From contig JAJZFQ010000138.1 in assembly GCA_021805275.1 (NCBI GenBank), forward strand, positions 1-12,857: a stretch of 12,857 bases of DNA, given 5' to 3'. The stretch is from Pseudomonadota bacterium (GTDB taxonomy: Bacteria > Pseudomonadota > Gammaproteobacteria > Steroidobacterales > Steroidobacteraceae). Below the pieces are notes generated by a model. The model searched no databases and was not told where the DNA came from. It saw nothing but the letters and a program-made list of their open reading frames with translations. Both the position numbers and the translations under genes were made by a program. Each line of letters starts with the position of its first letter. Positions within the stretch are counted from its first letter, which is position 1. Below are positions 7,161-12,857 of the stretch, piece after piece.

Positions 7161-7568
7161 TCATCGGCTGCGCAGCTGCGAGGCGGTAAAGCCGCTCGGC
7201 AGCAACGCCGAGACCGTCCACCGATGGCGCTCGCCGGCGGCCGCGACGCAGTAGACGGGCGTGTCACCCGCGGCGAATTCCGCAATCACCTGCCGGCAGG
7301 CGCCACATGGCGAGAGCACTTCCGCCACACCGCTGGTGACGGCAATCGCCGTGACACGGCGGGCGCCGGCGGCGATCGCCGCGAAGATCGCGACGCGCTC
7401 GGCACACATGCTCAGCCCATACGAGACATTTTCGACGTTCACGCCCGTAAACACGCGCCCCTGCTCGTCGCACACGGCCGCGGCCACCGGGAAGCGCGAA
7501 TACGGCGCGTACGCATGCCCGAGACTCGCTCGCGCCCGTCGGATCAGCTCATCCGCATCATGGTCCAC
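7161..7568 (-). CDS. cdd: cytidine deaminase, homotetrameric short type
   Basis: This is a 135-residue cytosolic zinc enzyme converting cytidine or deoxycytidine to uridine or deoxyuridine. The zinc site is complete. C55 and the catalytic E57 lie in MCAERVAIFAA, and C88 and C91 in SPCGACRQVI. The substrate-binding GVNVENVSYG (42-51) carries N45 and E47. The length matches the short, tetrameric bacterial form. ATG at 7568 has a weak GGA upstream. It is the first gene of the minus-strand operon with the NCS1 permease and phosphoribosyltransferase. A short hairpin lies 15-29 bases before the start codon. Pairing with a permease suggests salvage of imported pyrimidines, although cytosine itself would need a different deaminase. 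Confidence 0.95.
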   Translation of the reverse strand: MDHDADELIRRARASLGHAYAPYSRFPVAAAVCDEQGRVFTGVNVENVSYGLSMCAERVAIFAAIAAGARRVTAIAVTSGVAEVLSPCGACRQVIAEFAAGDTPVYCVAAAGERHRWTVSALLPSGFTASQLRSR

Positions 7569-8327
7569 GCATCGTCCCCGATCGGGCAGATTGCCCGCAC
7601 GTCACCGTCTCACGCGCAGCGCAGGAGCGCCCGCCGCACCCATTCTGCCGGCCCCCTGCCTTGCGCTCCCGCATCGGACGCTCCCGCATTCACCGCCCTC
7701 GATCACTGGACTCAGAGTCCGGCCTCGTCCCCGCATCGCACCGCTGTTGAGCGCGCCCGCGTGGATCGGGACCTGAGGGGCCGATGTGCCGGCCCACAGG
7801 TCTTCGCGACACGACGCACGCTCGTCGTGATTCTAGTGGGACGTTGTCACCGGTGCTCGAACGGCCGCGTCGGGCTCACCCCGCAAGCGCCGGGCCCGGC
7901 GGGAGGCCCTCGTGACCACCCTGGGCGCCTCCTCTTCGGCCCTCAACGCCCCGATGCGAGCGGCGAGTCTCGTATTCACCGAGCTGCGCCTGAAGCGCGG
8001 CCTGTTCTTCGACGGATATGGCGTCGTGCCGACCATGCTGTTGAGGCGCGTGCGGGTGCTGTCGGTCACCGACCCGGCACCCGTCGGCTTGAATGACACG
8101 ACCCTCATGGGCGCTCAAGCAGAGCGCAACGGTTTGGGCGCCTACGGCCGCGGGGAGGCGCGCACGAGCCCCGCCCCGAAAGCCGCCCGGAACGCACCGC
8201 TCACCCCCTCGGTTCCCAGGCGCGGCGATCGCCTGCGGGGGATCGCCGCGCCGCGAGCGGCACGCACGGCCCGGGGGCATACCGGTCCGCCCGGGCCGGG
8301 CTTCTCTCAGCAGAAACCGCGCTGCCG
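7569..8327. other. 759-base stretch with no clear gene
   Basis: It contains the hairpin before cdd, a perfect 13-base palindrome at 7708-7720 (GGACTC, A, GAGTCC) and a coding-like stretch at roughly 7837-8110. There the plus frame reads RAASLVFTELRLKRGLFFDG, YGVVPTMLLRRVRVLSVTD, DPAPVGLNDTTL, with codons such as CTG, CGC, GGC and ACC that are typical of real genes here. That frame has no stop before the RIO kinase gene and runs in frame into it. I do not recognise the peptide. The opposite strand is also open. The promoter of the cdd operon must lie here but no good box pair was found. Confidence 0.45.
7583..7597. promoter_or_regulatory. perfect short hairpin/operator in front of cdd
   Basis: CGGGCA (7583-7588), GAT, then TGCCCG (7592-7597) are perfect 6-base arms around a 3-base loop, 15-29 bases upstream of the cdd start on the minus strand. 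In the mRNA this hairpin would sit just ahead of the ribosome-binding site. It could affect translation of the salvage operon or be a repressor site; neither is shown by the sequence alone. Confidence 0.35.
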
Positions 8328-8336
8328 TGCTATACT
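8328..8336 (+). promoter_or_regulatory. extended -10 promoter of the RIO kinase-helicase operon
   Basis: TG-C-TATACT (8328-8336) is an extended -10 element that can work with little -35 contact. The hexamer 17 bases upstream, CAGCAG, is poor. Transcription would start near 8343 and leave a leader of about 80 bases before ATG 8422. This supports the shorter start for the kinase gene over a much longer open frame reaching back to 7912. Confidence 0.55.
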
Positions 8337-8421
8337 GCGCAAGTCAGACGTCTCGACGCGCTTTCGCGCACCCCCCTTCCATACGAGCTTCGCGGGCCGA
8401 ACCACCGCGCCCACGGAGACC

Positions 8422-9273
8422 ATGAGAGTTCCCAAAGACTTACAGCCGTTGATCGATGACGGCGTCATCGATGAAGTGGTCCGCTCCCTGAAAAGCGGCA
8501 AGGAAGCCACGGTGTATATCGTGCGCTGCGGGACGCATCTGCGCTGCGCGAAGGTCTATCGGGACATGGCGCAGCGCAGCTTCCAGCGACGCGCGCAGTA
8601 TCAGGAAGGCCGCAAGGTGCGTGGCAGCCGTGAGGCGCGCGCGATGAACCGCAGCACCCGGTTCGGCCGCCGAGAGCAGGAGCAGGAGTGGAAGAACGCC
8701 GAAGTCGAGGCGCTCTACCGGCTCGTGGCGGCGGATGTGCGCGTGCCGCGACCGATCGGTTATTTCAACGACGTGCTGGTGATGGAACTGGTCACCGATG
8801 CCGCAGGAGACCCGGCGCCGCGGCTCGGGGAAGTCGAGCTCACACCGGAGCTCGCACGCGACTATCACGAATTTCTCATGCGGCAGATTGCCCGCATGTT
8901 GAGCGCAGGACTGATCCATGGGGATCTGTCTGAATTCAATGTCCTGCTCGGGCCGGAGGGGCCGGTGATCATTGACCTGCCCCAGGTCGTGAACGCCGCG
9001 GGCAACAATGCCGCCTTCGCGATGCTCGAGCGCGACGTCAACAACCTCAGAGGCACGCTCGGGCGCTTTGCGCCGGAGCTGCTCGAGACCGAGTTCGCCC
9101 GGGAGATCTGGGCGTTGTATGAAGCGGGCGAGCTGCATCCCGACAGCCGCCTCACAGGAATCGTCGTCCGCGACGAGTCGTCGGCTGACACCGACGGCGT
9201 CATTCAGGTGATCGAGGACGCGCGGGAAGAAGCGATACGCCGGCGCCTCGGCCGGGAAGAACGAGTTGAGTGA
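8422..9273 (+). CDS. RIO1-like atypical serine kinase
   Basis: This is a 283-residue protein of the RIO kinase family (RIO1 type, as in bacterial RioA-like proteins). The glycine-poor nucleotide loop is SGKEATVY (25-32), and the ATP-contacting lysine is K44 in CAKVYRD. The catalytic loop is LIHGDLSEFNVLL (164-176) with D168 and N173. The metal-binding aspartate is D185 in IIDLPQ. A basic insertion (about 50-85) is typical of RIO1-like proteins. The start ATG 8422 opens MRVPKDLQPLIDDGVIDEV, has GGAG three to four bases upstream and lies about 80 bases after an extended -10 promoter. The open frame extends to 7912, but that part is not kinase-like. The stop overlaps or adjoins the start of the helicase gene, so both are co-expressed. 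A role in ribosome or RNA metabolism is inferred from the family and partner. Confidence 0.9.
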   Translation: MRVPKDLQPLIDDGVIDEVVRSLKSGKEATVYIVRCGTHLRCAKVYRDMAQRSFQRRAQYQEGRKVRGSREARAMNRSTRFGRREQEQEWKNAEVEALYRLVAADVRVPRPIGYFNDVLVMELVTDAAGDPAPRLGEVELTPELARDYHEFLMRQIARMLSAGLIHGDLSEFNVLLGPEGPVIIDLPQVVNAAGNNAAFAMLERDVNNLRGTLGRFAPELLETEFAREIWALYEAGELHPDSRLTGIVVRDESSADTDGVIQVIEDAREEAIRRRLGREERVE

Positions 9274-9278
9274 CCGAT

Positions 9279-11093
9279 ATGAGCGATGAACAAACCCCCG
9301 CCGGCTTTCGCGAGCTCGGCCTGCCCGAACCTATCCTCGAAGCCTTGACGGCCGTCGGCTATGAGACGCCCTCGCCGATCCAGGCCCAGACCATCCCCTT
9401 GCTGCTCTCGGGCTCCGACCTGCTGGGGCAGGCGCAGACTGGCACCGGCAAGACTGCGGCCTTCGCCCTGCCGATTCTTGCGCAGCTCGATCTGCAGAAC
9501 ACCCGCCCGCAGGCACTCGTGCTCGTCCCGACGCGCGAACTGGCCATTCAGGTGGCCGAGGCCTTTCAGCGCTATGCGACGCACCTGCGCGGCTTTCACG
9601 TCCTGCCGCTCTACGGCGGCCAGAGCTACATCCCGCAGCTCAAGGGCCTGAAGCGAGGCGCGCACGTGATCGTCGGCACGCCCGGACGCATCATGGATCA
9701 CATGGCGCGCGGCACACTGGCGCTCGACACGCTGCGTTTCGTCGTGCTCGACGAAGGCGACGAGATGCTGCAGATGGGCTTCGTCGATGCGATCGAACAG
9801 ATCCTGCAGCAGGCCCCGCCGCAGCGCCAGACCGCGCTGTTCTCCGCGACGCTGCCGGCGGCGATCCGCCGCATCGCGCACACCCACATGCGCGATCCGG
9901 CGCAGATCACCATCCAGAACCGCGCGAGCACCACGCCGAAGATTCGCCAGCGCTATTGGCTGGTGAGCGGCATGCACAAACTCGACGCGCTGACGCGAGT
10001 GCTCGAGGTCGAGCGCTTCGAGGCCATGATCGTCTTCGTGCGCACCAAGCTCGAGACGGCTGAACTCGCCGAGCGACTCGAGGCGCGCGGCTTCAACGTC
10101 GCTGCCCTGCATGGGGATGTCCCGCAGCAGCAGCGCGAGCGCACGATCGCCCGCCTGAAGGCCGGGCAGGTCGATATCGTCGTGGCAACCGATGTCGCGG
10201 CGCGCGGCCTGGATGTCGAGCGGGTCTCGCACGTCGTCAACTACGACATTCCGTACGACTCGGAGACCTACGTGCACCGGATCGGGCGCACCGGACGGGC
10301 CGGACGCAACGGAGAGGCGATCCTGTTCGTCGCGCCGCGCGAGCGCAACATGCTGCGCGTCATCGAGCGGGCGACCAAGCAGCCGATCGAACAGATGCGC
10401 CTGCCGAGCATCGAGGACGTCAATGAACAGCGCATCCTGAAATTCAAGGAAACCGTCACGAACGCGGTGCGCAGCGCCGAGGGTAAGGATTTCCAGCCGC
10501 TGATTGAGCAGATCGAGCGTGAGCAGAATCTGCCGGCGGCAGAAATCGCCGCGGCACTGGCCAGCCTCCTGCAGGGTTCCACGCCGCTGCTGATGACGCC
10601 CAAGGCCGAGGCGCCGCAGACGTTCGCGCCGGAGGACTCCCGCCGCGACGAACCGTCGGGCAAGAAGGGCCGCCGCACTGCGGATCGGGAATCCGCCCCG
10701 GAAGGGCGCTCACGCCCCCCGTCCGGCAAGGGCCCGCGGTTCGAGACGTATCGGATCGAAGTGGGGCATGCCCATGGCGTGCAGCCGGGGAATATCGTCG
10801 GGGCGCTCGCCAACGAGGCGGGCCTCGACGGTCGCGACATCGGGCACATCGACATCCGCGAGGATCACAGCTTCGTCGATCTGCCCCCCGGCATGCCGGA
10901 GGAGGTCTTCGAGAACCTCCAGGCCGTGCGGGTGCGGGGAACGGAGCTGCGCATCAGCCGGGCCGATTCGAGGCCCGAGCACGCCGAGCGCCGTCCTCAC
11001 GCGCCCAAGGGCATGCAAGGCCCGAGAGGCAAAGGCACGGCACCTCGGCACGGTCACGCGCCCAAACATCGCGGCAAGCCCCCCCGCCGCTGA
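9279..11093 (+). CDS. deaD: DEAD-box RNA helicase, DeaD/CsdA type with DbpA RNA-binding domain
   Basis: This is a 604-residue ATP-dependent RNA helicase, probably acting in ribosome assembly, cold adaptation or mRNA decay. The Q motif is GYETPSPIQ (27-35), motif I AQTGTGKT (52-59), Ia PTRELAIQV (84-92), TPGR (134-137), III SAT (189-191), motif V ARGLD (308-312) and VI HRIGRTGR (333-340). Motif II reads DEGD (158-161) instead of DEAD. A helical region (380-435) and a disordered charged linker (about 440-487) lead to a DbpA-type RNA-binding domain (about 487-562) starting FETYRIEVG, then a basic tail rich in G, R, H and P. ATG 9279 lies six bases after the kinase stop. GTG 9270 would overlap that stop by four bases (GTGA), a classic coupled start, and adds three residues. 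I prefer ATG but cannot exclude GTG. Confidence 0.93.
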   Translation: MSDEQTPAGFRELGLPEPILEALTAVGYETPSPIQAQTIPLLLSGSDLLGQAQTGTGKTAAFALPILAQLDLQNTRPQALVLVPTRELAIQVAEAFQRYATHLRGFHVLPLYGGQSYIPQLKGLKRGAHVIVGTPGRIMDHMARGTLALDTLRFVVLDEGDEMLQMGFVDAIEQILQQAPPQRQTALFSATLPAAIRRIAHTHMRDPAQITIQNRASTTPKIRQRYWLVSGMHKLDALTRVLEVERFEAMIVFVRTKLETAELAERLEARGFNVAALHGDVPQQQRERTIARLKAGQVDIVVATDVAARGLDVERVSHVVNYDIPYDSETYVHRIGRTGRAGRNGEAILFVAPRERNMLRVIERATKQPIEQMRLPSIEDVNEQRILKFKETVTNAVRSAEGKDFQPLIEQIEREQNLPAAEIAAALASLLQGSTPLLMTPKAEAPQTFAPEDSRRDEPSGKKGRRTADRESAPEGRSRPPSGKGPRFETYRIEVGHAHGVQPGNIVGALANEAGLDGRDIGHIDIREDHSFVDLPPGMPEEVFENLQAVRVRGTELRISRADSRPEHAERRPHAPKGMQGPRGKGTAPRHGHAPKHRGKPPRR

Positions 11094-11109
11094 GGCGGCC
11101 GGTTCCCAG

Positions 11110-11136
11110 GCACCCGGTTGCGAGCCGACCGGGTGC
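11110..11136 (+). terminator. strong stem-loop after the helicase gene
   Basis: GCACCCGGT (11110-11118) and ACCGGGTGC (11128-11136) pair perfectly over nine bases, mostly G-C, around a 9-base loop, starting 16 bases after the helicase stop. There is no run of T after the stem, so it is not a canonical intrinsic terminator. It may act as an mRNA 3'-end stabiliser or a weak or bidirectional terminator. The 175 bases from here to the next gene hold nothing else I can name. Confidence 0.5.
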
Positions 11137-11311
11137 GTTGCGCGAAACCCCTCGAGGCGCCGCTGAGCGCAAGCTAGCGCGCCCGGACCGGCGGTTGCCC
11201 TGCTGCTCACGCGCCCTCTCGATCGCAGACGGCGATATGATGATGCGCCGGTGCGCGAGAGAAGTCCCGCGCAACGCCAGACTCCAGGGCGGTCAGCGGG
11301 GAAGTCGGTCC

Positions 11312-12640
11312 ATGAAGCGTATGGTCGCCAGTGCATTGTTGACCGTTGCCATTCAGTCTGCAGCGGCGAGCGCACCGAGCATCCCGGTAGCAGCGGCGGC
11401 GGCGGTATTCGCTCGCGCGCACACGCTGTGCGCGGCCGACGGCGGCCGTCTGTGGGGCGTGTCGTTGTGCGGCCCGCTCATGTTGGCAGACCCGCGCACC
11501 GGCGCCGCCATCACGAATACACCCGTGCCGGGCGCCCGACGCGTCGGCGCTGACTATCTCCTGACGCTCGCACGCAGCGAACCGATTGCCAATGCGCCGT
11601 TCGAATACGAAGGCGTCCGCTTCGCGCAGGTCACCTGGCCGCCCGTGCAGAGCGCGGCTCAGGAAGCGGTCAATCTCATGCACGAGTCCTTTCATCGGAT
11701 CGAGCCGCAGCTCGGCTTCGTGGTCCGCGGTGCGGCGAACGCCGACAGCATGATCTCGGGGGACCCAGCCCTCGACACGGAAACGGGCCGAATCTGGCTG
11801 CGCGGGGAAATCCATGCGCTGCGCGTCGCACTCATCTCGAGAGGCGCGGCCCGCACCCGAGCGCTCGCCAATGCGCTGCGCATGCGCGCCTATCGGCACG
11901 CCATTGTGCCGGCGAGCGTTGCACCCGAGCACGAACTGGACATCATGGAGGGCCTCGCGGAGTCGACGGGCATCGATGTTGGACTGCCGCCGGCGCGCCG
12001 CATCGCGTATGCGCTGCATGACATGCGCTTCGTTGAGCATGCCCGCAGCTATGCGCGCACGTTCTTCTTCGCGATCGGGCCGGCCTACTCCGAGCTCCTC
12101 GATGCGGCAGATCCGCATTGGCGCCGCACCGTGACGATGAAGACCTCGATCGCGGCGCTGGCGGCACGGGCCTACGGCATTTCGGTGACAGTCCCCTCGG
12201 CGCGGCTCGCACAGAACATCCTCGCCCGTTACGGCGGCGCCGCCATCGAAGCCCAGGAGGCGGTGCGCGCGGCGCATCAGGCGGCCAGGAGCGCCGCGTT
12301 GCGCGCCGAGCTCGTCTCCGGCAGGACGCTGCGCATGCCGCTGCAGCGGTTCAAGATCAGCTTCAATCCCAGCACCTTGACGCCGCTCGGCCGCTACGGC
12401 TCGGTCTATCACCGCGTGATGCTGAGCGCCCCCTGGGGGCGCATCACCGTCGTCCACGGCGATGCGCTCATCGATGCGAAATTCACGGCGCTCACGGTCG
12501 CGGCACCCGCCTCGGTGGCCGGCCGGACCCTTCAGAGGGGCGGCTGGGTGCTGAAGTTGGCGCCGGGCGCGGCCGTGCGCCCCGATCCGGCAAAACCGGG
12601 TTCCTACGTGGTCGCTGATCACGACGGCCCCAAACCCTGA
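11312..12640 (+). CDS. secreted protein with HExxH motif, putative zinc metallopeptidase, family not recognised
   Basis: This is a 442-residue protein with an N-terminal signal peptide: MKRMVASALLTVAIQSAAAS, with likely cleavage at ASA or AAS about residue 20-22. The mature N-terminus has two cysteines (40 and 53) around GGRLWGVSLCGPLML, which could form a disulfide outside the cytoplasm. A perfect HExxH zinc motif, HESFH, lies at 124-128 within NLMHESFHRIEPQLG. About 85 residues later EHELDIMEGLAESTG (206-220) offers glutamates (213, 217) that could be the third ligand, as in gluzincins. A long alpha-rich middle follows (HARSYARTFFFAIGPAYSEL), then a C-terminal part that looks beta-rich (SVYHRVMLSAPWGRITVVHG). 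ATG 11312 was chosen because it starts the signal peptide and has GGGGA nine bases upstream; the open frame begins at 11138 with arginine-rich, non-native-looking sequence. Peptidase activity is inferred. The gene is not clearly in an operon with either neighbour. Confidence 0.75.
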   Translation: MKRMVASALLTVAIQSAAASAPSIPVAAAAAVFARAHTLCAADGGRLWGVSLCGPLMLADPRTGAAITNTPVPGARRVGADYLLTLARSEPIANAPFEYEGVRFAQVTWPPVQSAAQEAVNLMHESFHRIEPQLGFVVRGAANADSMISGDPALDTETGRIWLRGEIHALRVALISRGAARTRALANALRMRAYRHAIVPASVAPEHELDIMEGLAESTGIDVGLPPARRIAYALHDMRFVEHARSYARTFFFAIGPAYSELLDAADPHWRRTVTMKTSIAALAARAYGISVTVPSARLAQNILARYGGAAIEAQEAVRAAHQAARSAALRAELVSGRTLRMPLQRFKISFNPSTLTPLGRYGSVYHRVMLSAPWGRITVVHGDALIDAKFTALTVAAPASVAGRTLQRGGWVLKLAPGAAVRPDPAKPGSYVVADHDGPKP

Positions 12641-12709
12641 CCCAGTGGGCCGCAAGGGCAACACCTGCCGCCAGAGCGCACGATGGAATCACCCGGTTAG
12701 GCCGCCATC

Positions 12710-12857
12710 ATGAGTCGCATCCTGCTCGCGACGTTGGGTTCGCTCGGCGATCTGCACCCCTACATCGCCGTGGGCAAAGCCTTGGTCGCGCGCGGACAGC
12801 AGGTACGTCTGGCCACGTCGATCGACTATCGGGCGCGCGTCGAAGCCGCCGGCCTGG
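12710..12857 (+). CDS. GT1/GT28-type glycosyltransferase, N-terminal part only
   Basis: The last 148 bases encode 49 residues starting MSRILLATLGSLGDLHPYIA and continuing VGKALVARGQQVRLATSIDY. This is the N-terminal Rossmann domain of UDP-sugar-dependent glycosyltransferases of the GT1/GT28 kind (sterol or macrolide glucosyltransferase-like, with G-S-x-G-D-x-x-P after the first strand). The gene runs off the window. AGG at 12699-12701 is a weak ribosome-binding site eight bases before ATG. It follows the HExxH gene by 69 bases on the same strand and could share its transcript. The acceptor is unknown because the C-terminal donor-binding domain is not in view. Confidence 0.8.
   Translation, partial: MSRILLATLGSLGDLHPYIAVGKALVARGQQVRLATSIDYRARVEAAGL

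Noticed and set aside
6849..8096. 415-codon plus-strand open frame spanning the permease start, cdd and spacer
   Set aside because: It covers two well-supported minus-strand genes in the wrong orientation and has low-complexity arginine-rich sequence.
7912..8421. 170-residue N-terminal extension of the RIO kinase
   Set aside because: An extended -10 box and a GGAG-preceded ATG lie inside or after it, RIO1-like proteins start near MRVPKDL, and the late part of the extension is low-complexity. Kept only as a finding about possible relic coding.
11207..12664. 485-codon minus-strand open frame
   Set aside because: It is antisense to the HExxH gene, which has a signal peptide, a motif and a ribosome-binding site; the minus product is R/H/D-rich with no recognisable domain.

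Overview
The window is GC-rich bacterial chromosome, most likely from a gammaproteobacterium. The main clue is a DUF2058/YaiL-type protein that ends in the VPDDLMW tail seen in E. coli YaiL. A RIO1-like kinase/DeaD-type helicase pair and the codon usage fit, and a Xanthomonadales/Nevskiales-like source is my guess only. No rRNA, tRNA, CRISPR array, insertion sequence or prophage gene is visible.

Layout, left to right. (1) Bases 1-1006 (+): the 3' part of a MerR regulator with all three Hg(II)-binding cysteines of the mercury-type family, followed at once or in overlap by a class I SAM-dependent methyltransferase. (2) 1183-1713 (+): the DUF2058 protein, preceded by a perfect 7-bp-arm palindrome. 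(3) 1861-2823 (-): a MarR-GNAT fusion regulator/acetyltransferase, with a possible small gene (1725-1910, -) at its 3' end and an AT-rich imperfect palindrome over its promoter. (4) 2859-3777: about 0.9 kb with no convincing gene. (5) 3778-7568: a nucleobase/nucleoside salvage block. An AzgA-like NCS2 purine permease (+) runs convergently, with a 17-bp overlap at the stops, into a minus-strand operon. That operon reads cytidine deaminase, NCS1 (CodB-type) permease, purine-type phosphoribosyltransferase. (6) 7569-8421: about 0.85 kb with two palindromes, an ambiguous coding-like stretch and an extended -10 promoter. (7) 8422-11093 (+): RIO1-like kinase and DeaD-type RNA helicase with a DbpA RNA-binding domain, translationally close. 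(8) 11312-12640 (+): a secreted, unrecognised protein with an HExxH motif. (9) 12710 to the window end (+): the N-terminus of a GT1/GT28-type glycosyltransferase.

How the genes may work together. In the salvage block, two transporters of different families import bases, Cdd deaminates cytidine to uridine, and the phosphoribosyltransferase traps a base as its nucleotide. The kinase and helicase probably act together in RNA or ribosome metabolism. The MerR-methyltransferase pair suggests a metal-responsive methyltransferase. The most unusual items are that pair, the HExxH protein family, the DEGD form of helicase motif II, and the two long stretches without a clear gene. I did not find a clear new multi-gene system such as a defence island.
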